Shown here in pieces: positions 41,403-51,625 of a DNA stretch of 64,000 bases; position 1 is the stretch's first letter; every line of letters begins with the position of its first letter. This DNA comes from Methanoregula sp. (GTDB lineage: Archaea > Halobacteriota > Methanomicrobia > Methanomicrobiales > Methanospirillaceae). Where the stretch lies: the NCBI GenBank assembly GCA_041645435.1, contig JBAZQB010000001.1:1-64000 (forward strand). The letters are read 5' to 3'. Made by a program: the position numbers and the translations under genes. The notes below the pieces were generated by a model. It ran no database searches and was not told where the DNA came from. It was given only the letters and a program-made list of their open reading frames with translations.

Positions 41403-43241
41403 ATGGGTGATCCAGAACTGCGCAGTGACGAGACGGTGCTCGTACGGACGCAGGATGTGTATGTCAAGTCGATCCCGTTTGAAGGTATTCTCACCAACAA
41501 ACGGATTGTTCTGATCGACCGGACAAAAAACCACCTGCCGCTAAAAGAGATCCCGCTTGTCACGATCAAGGATGTTGAGGGAGGAGAGAATGCTATCCGT
41601 GATCCGGTTGTCACGATCACCGTGATCACAAGGACCGGTGAGACCCGGCAGATGGTTCTTACCTTCTCCCGCACGGCAGGAGGCAACCGGAACAAGGAAC
41701 GGGACGAATGGGTAAAAACCCTTAAAGAGAATGTCTCCTCCTCGTTTGAACAGGTAGTTCGAAAAGGCACACCCGGGCTGGATCAGCCCCAGAGAAGACC
41801 CGGCCCCACCCCCCGGATTGACGTGGCACGATCTCCGGTTCAGCCGGCTGTCCCCCGTTCTTTGCCGAGAAAAGAAGCAGAAATGATCCAGCCAATTAAA
41901 AAGATCATCGAGAAAGCACCTTCAGCAACTCCGGCAGCAGCAAAAGTGTCTGATGTACCAGCACAAGGATATGGCACGTTCTGCAGCCGGTGTGGGAACA
42001 AGGTCCCGGAGGGTTCCGGGTTTTGTAACCGCTGCGGATCTTCGATCATCCCGCCCGGCAGTACAGTCCCTGCGGTACCTGCTGCTCCCCAACGATATGT
42101 CCCCCCTGAACCTCCGGAGCAGAAACGCGCATCCCGTCCCCCATCCCCCCAGTATGAAAGACCCTTAGAACCCGTTGCGACTCCCCCTCCCGCACCTGCG
42201 GCTGCCGATTACCGGACGCCGGCGCAACGCCCGGGCGAACGGGAAATTCCGGTTGCTGAACCTCAGAATGAACGCTCACCGGTGGAGATGCCTGCTGCTC
42301 CCCAGAGTGTTCCTCCTGAACCTCCGGTGCAGGAACCTGCACCCCGTCCCCCCTCCCCTCTGTATGAAATACCCCCGGAACCCGTATTTACTCCCCCTCC
42401 CGCACCTGCGGTAACCGCACCTCAGCAGAAACCGGTAAAAAAGCGCCTGATACCCCGGTTATTCTCGCCAAAAGAGCTGTCTGCAACTCCGCTCAACCCG
42501 GCATCGATGCCCACGGCAGTACCCCCTGCCCCCAAAAAACCGCGTCGGACAATCCGTATGCCCGGCAAAAAAGTATTCATAGCAATTGGCGTGATTATTC
42601 TCCTGATCGTGATAGCGGTGGCAGGCGTGGTATTCGTTTACCCGATGATTTCCGGCAGCGAATCACCCATCCCCGGTTCCGCAACGCAAACACCTGCAAC
42701 CACATCCACTCCTGCGCCCTCATCTCCATCTGCATCTTCCGGGGCAAGTGTTACCCCCCGGGTAACTACCGCAGCGAGTGCACCGGCTACCAATGTTTAT
42801 GCTCATGTCAGTTACATCGGAAGCTGGAAAGGGACCTATGGAATGCCCTCGGCATTGCAGACCGTTACCAGTTCCGGTGACAAGTTTTTGGAAATTGAGA
42901 ATGCGACCGGTCCTGTTGAAGTGACCATGGAAAAGCTGGACGGTTCTACCCGACACGAACTCGTTGTCGAGATCACCAAGAATGGTGGGGTGCTGACAAG
43001 CAGTAAAACCAGTGAAGGTTATGGTAAAGTGAAGGTGTCTGCCGATGTGACGACGGGTGTGGCACAAGCGCCCCAGACCGGGGTCGGTACCCCGGCTGCA
43101 ACTGCAGCACCAGCACCTGGTACAGCTACCACTCCCGCAGTGAGTGCCACTACGGTTACAACAACTTCTGCTCCTGTCACCAATGTCACGACCGTGAGCA
43201 CAACCACACCGGTGACGAATACCACAACTTCATCATCATAA
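41403..43241 (+). CDS. PH-like/zinc-ribbon transmembrane protein with Pro-rich repeats
   Basis: A 612-aa protein of mixed architecture. Residues 1-115 form a PH-like (bacterial PH/YdbT-like) domain, with VLVRTQDVYVKSIPFEGILT and LKEIPLVTIKDVEGG. A four-Cys zinc ribbon follows (CSRCGNKVPEGSGFCNRCG, Cys194-211). Then come Pro-rich linkers with two copies of a unit built on PPEPP and RPPSPxYE, one membrane helix (about 390-415, FIAIGVIILLIVIAVAGVV), and an outside part: a small beta domain (YIGSWKGTYGMPSALQTV) and a Ser/Thr-rich tail. ATG 41403 has GGAG about 8 nt upstream. The next gene encodes another PH-like protein. Function is unknown. Confidence 0.75.
   Translation: MGDPELRSDETVLVRTQDVYVKSIPFEGILTNKRIVLIDRTKNHLPLKEIPLVTIKDVEGGENAIRDPVVTITVITRTGETRQMVLTFSRTAGGNRNKERDEWVKTLKENVSSSFEQVVRKGTPGLDQPQRRPGPTPRIDVARSPVQPAVPRSLPRKEAEMIQPIKKIIEKAPSATPAAAKVSDVPAQGYGTFCSRCGNKVPEGSGFCNRCGSSIIPPGSTVPAVPAAPQRYVPPEPPEQKRASRPPSPQYERPLEPVATPPPAPAAADYRTPAQRPGEREIPVAEPQNERSPVEMPAAPQSVPPEPPVQEPAPRPPSPLYEIPPEPVFTPPPAPAVTAPQQKPVKKRLIPRLFSPKELSATPLNPASMPTAVPPAPKKPRRTIRMPGKKVFIAIGVIILLIVIAVAGVVFVYPMISGSESPIPGSATQTPATTSTPAPSSPSASSGASVTPRVTTAASAPATNVYAHVSYIGSWKGTYGMPSALQTVTSSGDKFLEIENATGPVEVTMEKLDGSTRHELVVEITKNGGVLTSSKTSEGYGKVKVSADVTTGVAQAPQTGVGTPAATAAPAPGTATTPAVSATTVTTTSAPVTNVTTVSTTTPVTNTTTSSS
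42107..42417 (+). repeat. Duplicated Pro-rich coding segment
   Basis: Two copies of a roughly 100-bp unit (about 42107-42210 and 42308-42417) encode PPEPP, then RPPSP, then TPPPAPA. The copies differ by point changes; the DNA CCTCCCGCACCTGCGG is identical in both. Confidence 0.7.
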
Positions 43242-43295
43242 CCTTTTTCCGATACATTTTTTCATTTCTGGAAAGACATACACGTACGATTACGT

Positions 43296-43931
43296 ATGGA
43301 TCAAGAAACCCACTTTCCCCTGAGTACCCCGTTCAAGCCTGCCCCGGCGCTGGTCACCTGGTTTATTATTGATTTTGCCCTTTTTGGGGTCTTTATCCTT
43401 GCATTCACGGTATTTCCCCTTCTCCTTGCATCGCCGGATGCACTGTTCGCCGTGTTCCTCTTAATCTGTATCATGGTAGTGTTCGGGCTCTTTGCCTACT
43501 GGGTGAAGCTGTATTATGAGAGCATGTGGTATGAGCTCCATGACGATGAGATGCGGTGGAAGCGCGGTGTCTGGTTCCGCACTACGGGTATCGTACCGTA
43601 TAACCGGATAACGAACCTGGATCTCAAGCAGGGCCCGGTGATGCGCTGGCTCAACATATCCACGCTCTCTATCCAGACTGCCGGCTATTCCGGTCAGGCA
43701 GTTCCTGAGATACGGATCGAAGCGATCGAGCATGCAGAGGAACTTCGCGAGCTGGTCCGCAGCCTGGTGCGGCAGTCAGGTTCCGGTGTCCAGTCAGATG
43801 GTACCGGAACAAATGTACCGGTTCCGTTACCTGCCGGTGTTCAGCAAGCAACGGGTTCTATGAGCACCAACCTGCTGATGCTCGATGAGCTCAAGAAGAT
43901 CCGCTTCCTTCTGGAACAGCAGAACAAATAA
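43296..43931 (+). CDS. PH-domain (bPH2/YdbS-like) membrane protein
   Basis: A 211-aa protein with two membrane helices near the N-terminus (TWFIIDFALFGVFILAF and LFAVFLLICIMVVFGLF) followed by a YdbS-like bPH2 domain (RWKRGVWFRTTGIVPYNRIT, then LDLKQGPVMRWLNISTLSI). It lies 55 bp after the PH/zinc-ribbon gene and is probably co-transcribed. In bacteria such pairs are membrane-stress related; here the role is inferred only. Confidence 0.82.
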   Translation: MDQETHFPLSTPFKPAPALVTWFIIDFALFGVFILAFTVFPLLLASPDALFAVFLLICIMVVFGLFAYWVKLYYESMWYELHDDEMRWKRGVWFRTTGIVPYNRITNLDLKQGPVMRWLNISTLSIQTAGYSGQAVPEIRIEAIEHAEELRELVRSLVRQSGSGVQSDGTGTNVPVPLPAGVQQATGSMSTNLLMLDELKKIRFLLEQQNK

Positions 43932-44106
43932 AAGAGGATTTTTTTAATTTTTTCAGGGTCTGTTAAAATCCTCATTTCCTTTATTCACCTGGTCCTCTGT
44001 GGCAGTTAGGATTGTGACCCCCTCTCTCCCCCAAAGGGGGAAGCAGCCCAAGGGGAGCATCCCTTGACCCCCCCTTATCAGAGTTCTTCTTCAACCCTCT
44101 GAGGGA

Positions 44107-44204
44107 ACATCGCAATTGGGGGATACCCGAATGGCGGGGGAGAATCATAAAAACGATTTTCATGGTTCGGGTGCGAACTCCCGTTCATGTGCGTTTCAAC
44201 AGAG
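44107..44204. repeat. Dispersed intergenic repeat, locus 5 (terminal part)
   Basis: A short B remnant (CATCGCAATTGGGGGATACC) precedes a minus-orientation outer A end with GAATCATAAAAACGATTTTC and CGAACTCCCGTTCATG. The 392-bp gap (43932-44323) otherwise holds C-rich runs (near 44018-44075) that may be decayed core, and no gene. Confidence 0.7.
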
Positions 44205-44323
44205 CCATTTTTTTAAGTATCTTTTAGGATCCAGAAGTTTCTGAAGCCGGCATTAAAAACCAAATTTTAACCGATCATACGGAGATAGTACCCGTATAAT
44301 CCTGATGGTCAGCTGGTCTCTCT

Positions 44324-45088
44324 ATGGCTTCAATCCCCCGCATTATGATTGTTGATGATGATACCATCATCACGCATCTCATCTCAATAATGCTCCAGAA
44401 GAAAGGATACAATGTTGTCGGGACGGTTACCTCCGGTGCGGAAGCCATTGGAAAATCCGTGGAACTGAATCCCGATCTGGTTATCATGGATGTAAACATG
44501 CCCGGGGCCATGGATGGCCTCGAGGCTGCCCAATACATATTCCAGCTCTTTCGTTATCCCGTTGTCATCATCACGGGGCTCTCTGATGAGAAGCGGCTCG
44601 AACGGGTCAGGCACTCGCATTCATACGGGATCGTCTTCAAGCCGTTCACCGCGATCGAGATCTCAACGAGCGTGGATCTTGCCATCACCAACCACAGCAA
44701 CCAGCCCGGAGGCCCGGAGCAATACCCAGTGGGCGACCCGAAAAAGCTCATGGATCTTCCTGAAGGGATCTTTATCATCGACAAACGCGGCCGGATAATC
44801 TTTTTCAATACCTATGCAACGTGGCTTGTCGATATTCCGGCAGGACAGATCCTGATGAAACACTGGCGGGATGTCCTGATGCTGATCAACGACACGACCC
44901 AGGAGGAATTAAAAGATCCCATCGCAGATGCCATCAACCATCTGGCCGGTGTATTCTATGATACGTACACCGCGATGGTGACGACCACGTCCAAACGCCG
45001 GCAGGTGAAGGTAGCCGTGCGTCCGATATTAGATACTCACGGAAAGCTCCTTGCCGCTCTTATGTCTATAAGAGAGAAATCGCCCTAA
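44324..45088 (+). CDS. Response regulator with receiver and PAS domains
   Basis: A 254-aa regulator. The receiver domain (5-125) has IMIVDDDTIITHL, the phospho-acceptor Asp in LVIMDVNMPGAMDG (about residue 55) and the conserved Lys in GIVFKPF. A PAS domain follows (about 145-250: DLPEGIFIIDKRGRIIFFNT). There is no DNA-binding or enzymatic output, so it probably acts by protein contact. No kinase is adjacent. Confidence 0.9.
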   Translation: MASIPRIMIVDDDTIITHLISIMLQKKGYNVVGTVTSGAEAIGKSVELNPDLVIMDVNMPGAMDGLEAAQYIFQLFRYPVVIITGLSDEKRLERVRHSHSYGIVFKPFTAIEISTSVDLAITNHSNQPGGPEQYPVGDPKKLMDLPEGIFIIDKRGRIIFFNTYATWLVDIPAGQILMKHWRDVLMLINDTTQEELKDPIADAINHLAGVFYDTYTAMVTTTSKRRQVKVAVRPILDTHGKLLAALMSIREKSP

Positions 45089-45269
45089 TCCTGAACCTGA
45101 ATCACATAAATCCCCCGTGGCATGACAGCCGGATTTTTACGGGAATATCTGGCGGGTGTTCAACCAATTCGCGCAGGTTTGTGCCTCCATACCGATATTT
45201 CTCCCTATAAAACAGGAGAATCCAGCATCAGCGCCCGATTGAATGTTCCCGCGAAAAAAAGGTGAAAAA

Positions 45270-46181
45270 TTATTTCTTTTCTGTTGGTTCTGCCGGTACC
45301 GGTGCGGGTTTCTTACCTTTTTTCCAGCGGTAAATGCCGTACCCGATGCCCCCGAGAATGATGAGCGGGAGCAGTGCCAAGAATATGATTATGATTGCAT
45401 CGATCATACCGAGGAACGCGGCAATCCCTTCATTGATTACCGAGATGAAGTCATGCCCTGTATCCCCCCCAACCGGTTCTGGTTCCTGCAGGCTGACCGT
45501 GATGGTTGAGAGATCGATACGGCTGTTGAGGTACTTGAGCCGCCCTTCGAGCCGGTTCAGTTCGGTCTGGACACGATCGATCTGTTCCTGTACCTTGATG
45601 ATGTCTTCGATTTTTGTACTCTGCTTCATTATTGCATTGTACTGGGCGAGCTGGTTCTGGTACGAGGTTATCTGGGCCTGGACATCCACATATTCTTCGG
45701 TAACGTCCTGTCCCTGCGTTGAGATGGATTTGACAGTACCAATCGCTTCCACTCCCGAAAGGGCATTTTCAAACTCAGCCTGGGGTATGCGGATGACAAC
45801 GGAACCCGTAAGCCGGTTGTTGTAGCCCTTCTGGATATTGGTTGAGGAGAGATACCCGCCTTTCTGGGCAGCGATGTTTTTCAGGGCATCGACTGCGCCG
45901 GGAATGTCCTTTACTTCGAGCGTGAGGGATGCGGTTTTTATGATCTTGGTCTCAATAACCGATGTTCCGGAACCGGATTGTGTAGGGGCCATCGTAGCCA
46001 CTGGCATAGAGGGAGCACTACTGCCATACGACATCTTTGCCTCTGAGGAATAGCGGACCCCGTTATCATACACCGGAGTATCCTGCGCCGAGGATGAACT
46101 CCCGGAAGAAAAACCTGTGCACCCGGCAGTTGCAACTACTGCGATGCACACCACAAGGAGTGCGATGACTTTGTAGTTCAT
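45270..46181 (-). CDS. DUF4349-family lipoprotein
   Basis: A 303-aa membrane lipoprotein: signal peptide with lipobox VVATAGC, a Ser-rich linker, then the DUF4349 domain (TKIIKTASLTLEVKDIPGAV through SITSY-like helices) with a long coiled coil (IEDIIKVQEQIDRVQTELNR), a membrane helix near the C-terminus (IIIIFLALLPLIILGGIGY) and a basic end. ATG 46181 is chosen since it begins the signal peptide MNYKVIALLVVCIAVV. Function of DUF4349 is not established. Confidence 0.83.
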   Translation of the reverse strand: MNYKVIALLVVCIAVVATAGCTGFSSGSSSSAQDTPVYDNGVRYSSEAKMSYGSSAPSMPVATMAPTQSGSGTSVIETKIIKTASLTLEVKDIPGAVDALKNIAAQKGGYLSSTNIQKGYNNRLTGSVVIRIPQAEFENALSGVEAIGTVKSISTQGQDVTEEYVDVQAQITSYQNQLAQYNAIMKQSTKIEDIIKVQEQIDRVQTELNRLEGRLKYLNSRIDLSTITVSLQEPEPVGGDTGHDFISVINEGIAAFLGMIDAIIIIFLALLPLIILGGIGYGIYRWKKGKKPAPVPAEPTEKK

Positions 46182-46543
46182 ACCATGAAATAGTTGTGAG
46201 AAATATAAAAGTAATGGGTAAACTGCGATTTTTTTGGCAGTTAAAAAGCAATGTATCCTGGACATGTTTTTACTTGTCGCCAGAGCATAAAAACGAAAAC
46301 AATAACGGGAATCCATTGAGCAAAAGGAGATACTGCGAGCCCGCGAGCGGGATAACCTACCCTATGGCTATAAGAAAAGAAGAATCCTCATCACCGTGTT
46401 GTATTGTAGCACAGTACCCACGACCGGAAGTAATCCGGGAAGATCAAATGCCTGATTTTTTTTAGATCTTTTTACAATTAATTTTCCTGAAAAGGATCGG
46501 TTGCACTTAAATAACAAAACGGGAGATAATTCAATGAGAGATT

Positions 46544-47146
46544 ATGGCATCACCCAATGTACCCGATAAACCCGAAGGAGCAGAGGATCTCGAGAAACAG
46601 AATCTTGAAGGATTGATAAAATCCCTTCTTGACAGCACGGACCCAAAAGTCCGGCAGTATGCCGCGTACCTGCTGGGACAGGCAAAGAACCCCCGTGCAA
46701 TCGAACCCCTGATCCATGCACTTGCGGATTTCGATAAATCCGTGCGTGAGCAGGCCACGCTTGCCCTTTCCTCGCTGGGGAAATCTGCTATTGAACCACT
46801 CGCTGAAGCAATGAAGGAACCCCGATGGGAGACCCGGTACCGTGCAGCCGAAGCGCTGGGAAAGATTGCCGATGAAAAAGCGGTCAAACCCCTGATCCAG
46901 GGACTCAAGGATAACCGTGAACATGTCCGGTATATGGCAGCAAAAGGGCTGCGTGAATTAGGCGACTCCGATGCGACCGAACCGATGATCATCCTGCTCA
47001 AGGATGAGAATAATTACGTCCGGATGATGGTAGCGCGGGCCCTTGGAGCAATCGGCGGAAAGAAGGTACAAGCCGCGCTTGCCACCGCACTTGAAGCAGA
47101 ACAGGACGATAAGGTAAAAGAAGCGATCCGTGAAGCAATGAAATAA
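46544..47146 (+). CDS. HEAT-repeat protein (PBS lyase-like repeats)
   Basis: A 200-aa protein made of about five HEAT-like repeats of 31 residues, each with a pattern such as KVRQYAAYLLGQAKNPRAIE, SVREQATLALSSLGKSAIEP and HVRYMAAKGLRELGDSDATE. Such proteins act as scaffolds or, in phycobilin pathways, as lyases; here a protein-protein contact role is the safe reading. Confidence 0.88.
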   Translation: MASPNVPDKPEGAEDLEKQNLEGLIKSLLDSTDPKVRQYAAYLLGQAKNPRAIEPLIHALADFDKSVREQATLALSSLGKSAIEPLAEAMKEPRWETRYRAAEALGKIADEKAVKPLIQGLKDNREHVRYMAAKGLRELGDSDATEPMIILLKDENNYVRMMVARALGAIGGKKVQAALATALEAEQDDKVKEAIREAMK

Positions 47147-47423
47147 TTTTTTTGTTTCATTTACGCAAATACCCTTTTTTCATTCATTCCCGATCATGGG
47201 ACTCTTATGATCGAACATGTTTCATTATTCCGGTGCGATCTCAATTAATTCATGTATGTGTCTAAAGAGCCTAAAACAAGACGATTTATAAAAAATATTG
47301 AATAGATATTCGTTTTTTTGGCAAAAATAACCATAATTTTATCATGATTCAGGTTATTTACACTGGTAATCACGATCGTAACTGAATATAACGGGATTTT
47401 TGTACATAATATGTGGGAGAAAA

Positions 47424-49577
47424 ATGGGTGACAAAGAGATTCATTTTTTAAAAGACCGGTCATTCTCCCTCTACCTTCTTATTGCAATGGTGATTCTTGT
47501 CATCATCGTTGTTGGGCTTGTTGCGGTGAATGACTATTACAATACAAAAAACATGTTTGACCGGAATTCAAAGCACCTCCAGCGACAGACCGAACAGGAT
47601 ATTATCGCCACGATCAAGCTGACCGATGAAAGCTACACCCTGTATGACAACAGCTTAAACGAGCAGATGCGCAGCGGATTTGATGTAGTCCTGGCTGAGT
47701 ACAAACGTGTCGGGGGCATTCCCGCTCACATGAATCTCACGACGATAAAAAAATCCTTAGGTAACCAGTATGACATTTATGTGATCAATGAATCCGGGGT
47801 TATCGAGTTTACATCCTATGAACCTGAACTCGGTCTGGATTTTAAAAAAGTCCCGTATTTTTTTACCTACTTAACAACTATCAGGAACTCTGAAGGTTTT
47901 TTCCCGGATCGCATTGTTGGAGATGAACAGGGGAGCGGTCAGCTGCGTAAATTTGCCTATATGCCCACACCGGATCACCGGTATGTACTCGAACTGGGAC
48001 TTGCAAAACCAACGTTACCAAACGGGCACGGAACTATCCAATACAAAAAGACCGTTGACCGGATCGCTTCAGCTAACCCGTATATCGATCGTGTCCGCAT
48101 CTTCAACACGATGGGAAAAATCTCTGACAATGCGTCATATGTTGTGGATGACCCTACGCGGATTAATCTGGAGAAAGTGCTGCAGCAACGCGGGGATCTT
48201 ACTGTTATCAAACCCGAGACCGGGCATTCCATCAAATACCTCTTCATCGACCTGAAGAACGAACAGTACGGTTCCGACCTGAGCCGGATTGTGGAGATCA
48301 CGTATAATGATGCAATGCTCGAACATGCGCTTCATGAGCATGGACAGTTCCACCTCGCCGTTGTCTTTTTTGCACTCATTATCGGGGGTTGTGCAGCATT
48401 TTTCCTCTCCCGGTACCTGGCAAAACCGATTGCCGGGATAGTCCGGGATGTTGACCGGATTTCTGAAGGTGACCTTAACTGGAAGATCTCGCCAACCCAT
48501 GTGGCAGAGTTCCAGGTGCTGGAACAGAGCATCAACACAATGGTCTCGTCTCTGGAAACTGCGCTTCGTCATGTCGAGGATGAAAAAGCATTTCAAAAAG
48601 GGCTGATCGATCATCTCCCGGTCGCAGTATTTGTCAAAAATGCAGATGATGGGAAATATATCTTCTGGAATAAGACCAGCGAACAGATGTTTGATCGCAT
48701 TGCCGCAGATGTAATCGGGAAGACCGCCCGCGAAGTATTCCCTGAATCAACGGCAAGCGTCATTGAATCAGAAGATCTTGCGACTTTAAACAACAGAGTT
48801 TACACGTGCAATAAAAGAATCTCCAGAAAACAATCGGGCGAATGCATTATGCATCTGGTGAAAGTGCCGGTATCCGATTCCTCGGGAACTCCACGGTTTA
48901 TTCTCGGTATGGCGGACGATTTAACCGAGCAGACTGCCAGCCTGAAACTGGATCTTCTCTACAGCCTTACCCGGAGCGATATTCTCGATCAACTCTCAGT
49001 CATTATAAATTCCCTGGAGCGGGCGCAGCTCAAGAGTTCAGAAAGCGCGATACAGGCTTTCTTTGATAATACCATTGGATCCGTTGAATCCATAAGGAAC
49101 CAGATAGGGTTTTTAAGTTCGCTCAAGGATCGCGGGGTTATATCACCGAAATGGCAACATATCTCCCAGTCTTTTAAGATCGCTGCGACACTTCTTCCGG
49201 CACACCAGATCAGTATAGGTTCTGAAATGGACGATTTCGAAATCTATGCAGATCCCCTCCTCCCCAGAGTATTTTACAATCTTTTAGATAACTCCATGAA
49301 GCACGGTGGCAGCAGTTTAACAAAAATACACCTCTCTGCCCGGCTTTCACATGATTCCCTTCATATTATTTATGAGGATAATGGTCCTGGAATTCCCCCT
49401 GATCAGAAACGGAAGATATTTGAGTTCGGGCAGAGTTCGGGAACCGGGATGGATCTTTTCCTTGTCAGGGAGATCCTGGGTTTTACCGGCATCACGATCA
49501 CTGAGAACGGTGACCCGGGAAAAGGTATCCGGTTTGTTATCGTAATACCAAAGGGAAAGTTCCGTCTGAATAAGTGA
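47424..49577 (+). CDS. Membrane PAS/HAMP histidine kinase-like protein lacking the H-box His
   Basis: A 717-aa membrane sensor. Membrane helix 1 (15-35), an outside Cache-like ligand domain (36-305, with YDIYVINESGVIEFTS), membrane helix 2 (310-328), HAMP (329-382), PAS (390-505), a dimerization helix SLTRSDILDQL, and an ATPase domain with NLLDNSMKHGG and EDNGPGIP. At the phospho-acceptor position the two related kinases in this window have His (RHDI), but this one has Ser518 (AGC at 48975-48977). ATP-binding boxes are intact. It may therefore act as a scaffold, or in trans with another kinase, and not autophosphorylate on His. GGGAG precedes the ATG. Confidence 0.88.
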   Translation: MGDKEIHFLKDRSFSLYLLIAMVILVIIVVGLVAVNDYYNTKNMFDRNSKHLQRQTEQDIIATIKLTDESYTLYDNSLNEQMRSGFDVVLAEYKRVGGIPAHMNLTTIKKSLGNQYDIYVINESGVIEFTSYEPELGLDFKKVPYFFTYLTTIRNSEGFFPDRIVGDEQGSGQLRKFAYMPTPDHRYVLELGLAKPTLPNGHGTIQYKKTVDRIASANPYIDRVRIFNTMGKISDNASYVVDDPTRINLEKVLQQRGDLTVIKPETGHSIKYLFIDLKNEQYGSDLSRIVEITYNDAMLEHALHEHGQFHLAVVFFALIIGGCAAFFLSRYLAKPIAGIVRDVDRISEGDLNWKISPTHVAEFQVLEQSINTMVSSLETALRHVEDEKAFQKGLIDHLPVAVFVKNADDGKYIFWNKTSEQMFDRIAADVIGKTAREVFPESTASVIESEDLATLNNRVYTCNKRISRKQSGECIMHLVKVPVSDSSGTPRFILGMADDLTEQTASLKLDLLYSLTRSDILDQLSVIINSLERAQLKSSESAIQAFFDNTIGSVESIRNQIGFLSSLKDRGVISPKWQHISQSFKIAATLLPAHQISIGSEMDDFEIYADPLLPRVFYNLLDNSMKHGGSSLTKIHLSARLSHDSLHIIYEDNGPGIPPDQKRKIFEFGQSSGTGMDLFLVREILGFTGITITENGDPGKGIRFVIVIPKGKFRLNK

Positions 49578-49600
49578 TTTAACAACGTATCCCGCATCGG

Positions 49601-50908
49601 TCAGATCAGGTACATGTCCTCGGCCTGTCTCATCAGCTCGTCCCTGAACTTCGGGTGAGCAAGTGAGATGATCGCAAGTGCCCGCTCCCGTGTTGATTTC
49701 CCTTTCAGGTTGACGATCCCATACTCGGTTGCAAGGTAATGGGTATCGGCCCTTGGAGTCGTGATAACCGATCCGGAAGCAAGGCGCGGCACGACCCGGG
49801 AGATGGTGCCGGTTTTTGCCGTGGAATAAAATGCAAGAAATGATTTTCCCCCGCGTGACGCGAATGCACCGCGGACAAAATCCAGCTGGCCTCCGGTTCC
49901 TGAGAATGTTGCCCCCTCGAGATATTCCGCATTTGCCTGCCCAAGCAGGTCCACTTCGAGAACCGAATTGATAGAGATCATATTCTCGTTCTGTGCGATC
50001 ACGGCCGGTGAACAGACATAGGAGGCGGCGTAACTTTCCATACTGGGATTGTCGTTCATGAAGTCGTACATCCGCTTCGTTCCTGCGGCCGTGGTATAGA
50101 CATGTTTTCGCGGGTGGATGTTCTTTTTCCTGCCATTTGCCACTCCCGCCTCGATGAGATTGATCATTCCCTCCGTCAGCATCTCCGTATGAATCCCAAT
50201 ATCCCTATGATCCAGAAGGTACCGTGCAACAGCATTCGGAAGGTTCCCGATGCCCAGCTGGATGGTGGCGCCGTCCGGTACCATTGCCGCTATCGCCGGC
50301 CCGATGATCTCATCTTCAGGTTTTGCATCCGCGATGCGGAGCTCCATGAGCGGGACATGGTTCTCTACCACAGCATCCACTTCCGAGATATGGATGAGGG
50401 AATCGCCAAAGACCCTCGGCATATTACGGTTCACTTCGACAAAGAGCCGTTTGCAGTGCCGGGCTGCGGTTGAAAAATAATCGTTCGCCGTGCCCAGGCT
50501 AAAGAATCCTGCGTTGTCCATGGGAGAGACGGTGGCCATCGCGATATCCGTATCCATATACTCGGACACGATCTGGGGAATCTGGTGCAAGTAGGAGGGA
50601 ACATGATAATTGAGACCGACTTTTACCGAATCGCGATCCGCTGCCCCGACAAACCAGGAATAGTTCTCAATGCAGTCGCACAGGTCCGGGGAAAGGACGG
50701 TTTTTGTAGCGTGTTCACGGGGGAGGAACGTATAGACTTTGAGATCCCTGATATCCCCGCTCCGTGCCCGTTCTGCAAGGGCTGCGAGAAGTGCCGGGGG
50801 CTGCGCAATACTCATGCCATAGACGATGGTATCGCCGCTTTTCATCCGTTCCATAACCTGCTGAGGGCTGTTTGTCTTCTCTTCGTACTGTTGCACAATT
50901 GTTTTCAT
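49601..50908 (-). CDS. Acetyl-CoA hydrolase / 4-hydroxybutyrate CoA-transferase family protein
   Basis: A 435-aa CoA-transferase of the acetyl-CoA hydrolase/transferase family (N- and C-domains both present). The second domain has TIQLGIGNLPNAVA (CoA-binding glycine loop) and SINSVLEVDLLGQANAE, whose Glu is the likely thioester-forming residue. Acceptors for this family include acetate, butyrate and 4-hydroxybutyrate; the physiological pair here is not visible. The ATG at 50908 follows the usual N-terminal length; an ATG at 50926 is possible. Confidence 0.88.
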   Translation of the reverse strand: MKTIVQQYEEKTNSPQQVMERMKSGDTIVYGMSIAQPPALLAALAERARSGDIRDLKVYTFLPREHATKTVLSPDLCDCIENYSWFVGAADRDSVKVGLNYHVPSYLHQIPQIVSEYMDTDIAMATVSPMDNAGFFSLGTANDYFSTAARHCKRLFVEVNRNMPRVFGDSLIHISEVDAVVENHVPLMELRIADAKPEDEIIGPAIAAMVPDGATIQLGIGNLPNAVARYLLDHRDIGIHTEMLTEGMINLIEAGVANGRKKNIHPRKHVYTTAAGTKRMYDFMNDNPSMESYAASYVCSPAVIAQNENMISINSVLEVDLLGQANAEYLEGATFSGTGGQLDFVRGAFASRGGKSFLAFYSTAKTGTISRVVPRLASGSVITTPRADTHYLATEYGIVNLKGKSTRERALAIISLAHPKFRDELMRQAEDMYLI

Positions 50909-51602
50909 GCTATCGCATTTGAGCAATAGAGCGGATGGAGAGATAAAATGGATGGGATCGGTAGGGAGCGTTCAGGACCGATTCCGGGATAATGCGGCGG
51001 GATTTTTTGTGCGGGAACAGTTGTCCGGAATTTTTTGGCCGAAAATTTTCGTGCATGGATTTTTTATGTACCGTTTTTTCGCTGGGGAAATTATTTTACC
51101 GGATAATTTTTACGGGTAGATTTTGTTAAGAATTTTTTCTGGACCTGTTTTTTTTGCGCCGGTATTTGTCATAAAAATTTTGAAATCTGCGAACGATGGA
51201 AAAGACAAATGGAAATTGATTGAGGGGAGCAAAATTTTCATTGCTCTGGTATAAGTCCTTCTGGCTTCATGTGAATTTCTTCTGGAAAATCCGGGTACGC
51301 ACTTCTCCCCACAAAATTAAATCTTTCGTGACTGCCAAAAAACCCGGGCAAACTCTGCCTAAAAACCCATTTCTCCGACGTGATTGCGATAGACTGCAAC
51401 CAAGGGTATTTGCAGACCGTTTCTGCTGAAAAACCCCCTGAAATATGTGTTAAAAAAAGTGAGCAACAGAAGCCCGCTAAATTGCAGGATCAAATCACGA
51501 TTAAATCGGTTATTTTGGGGAAATAACCATTTTAAACCGTATTTTTTGTAGCGGTGGACACCCCTTTCAAAAAAACTGAAAACCGGGTCCGGAAAATGGC
51601 AA

Positions 51603-51625
51603 TCTGAGCCCGTATAGGGCTCAGA
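51603..51625 (+). other. Perfect 9-bp hairpin
   Basis: TCTGAGCCC pairs fully with GGGCTCAGA around a 5-base loop GTATA. A second hairpin follows (TCCCGG/CCGGGA around GCA, 51636-51650). The GAGCCC core is shared with the hairpin at 51986. Confidence 0.6.
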
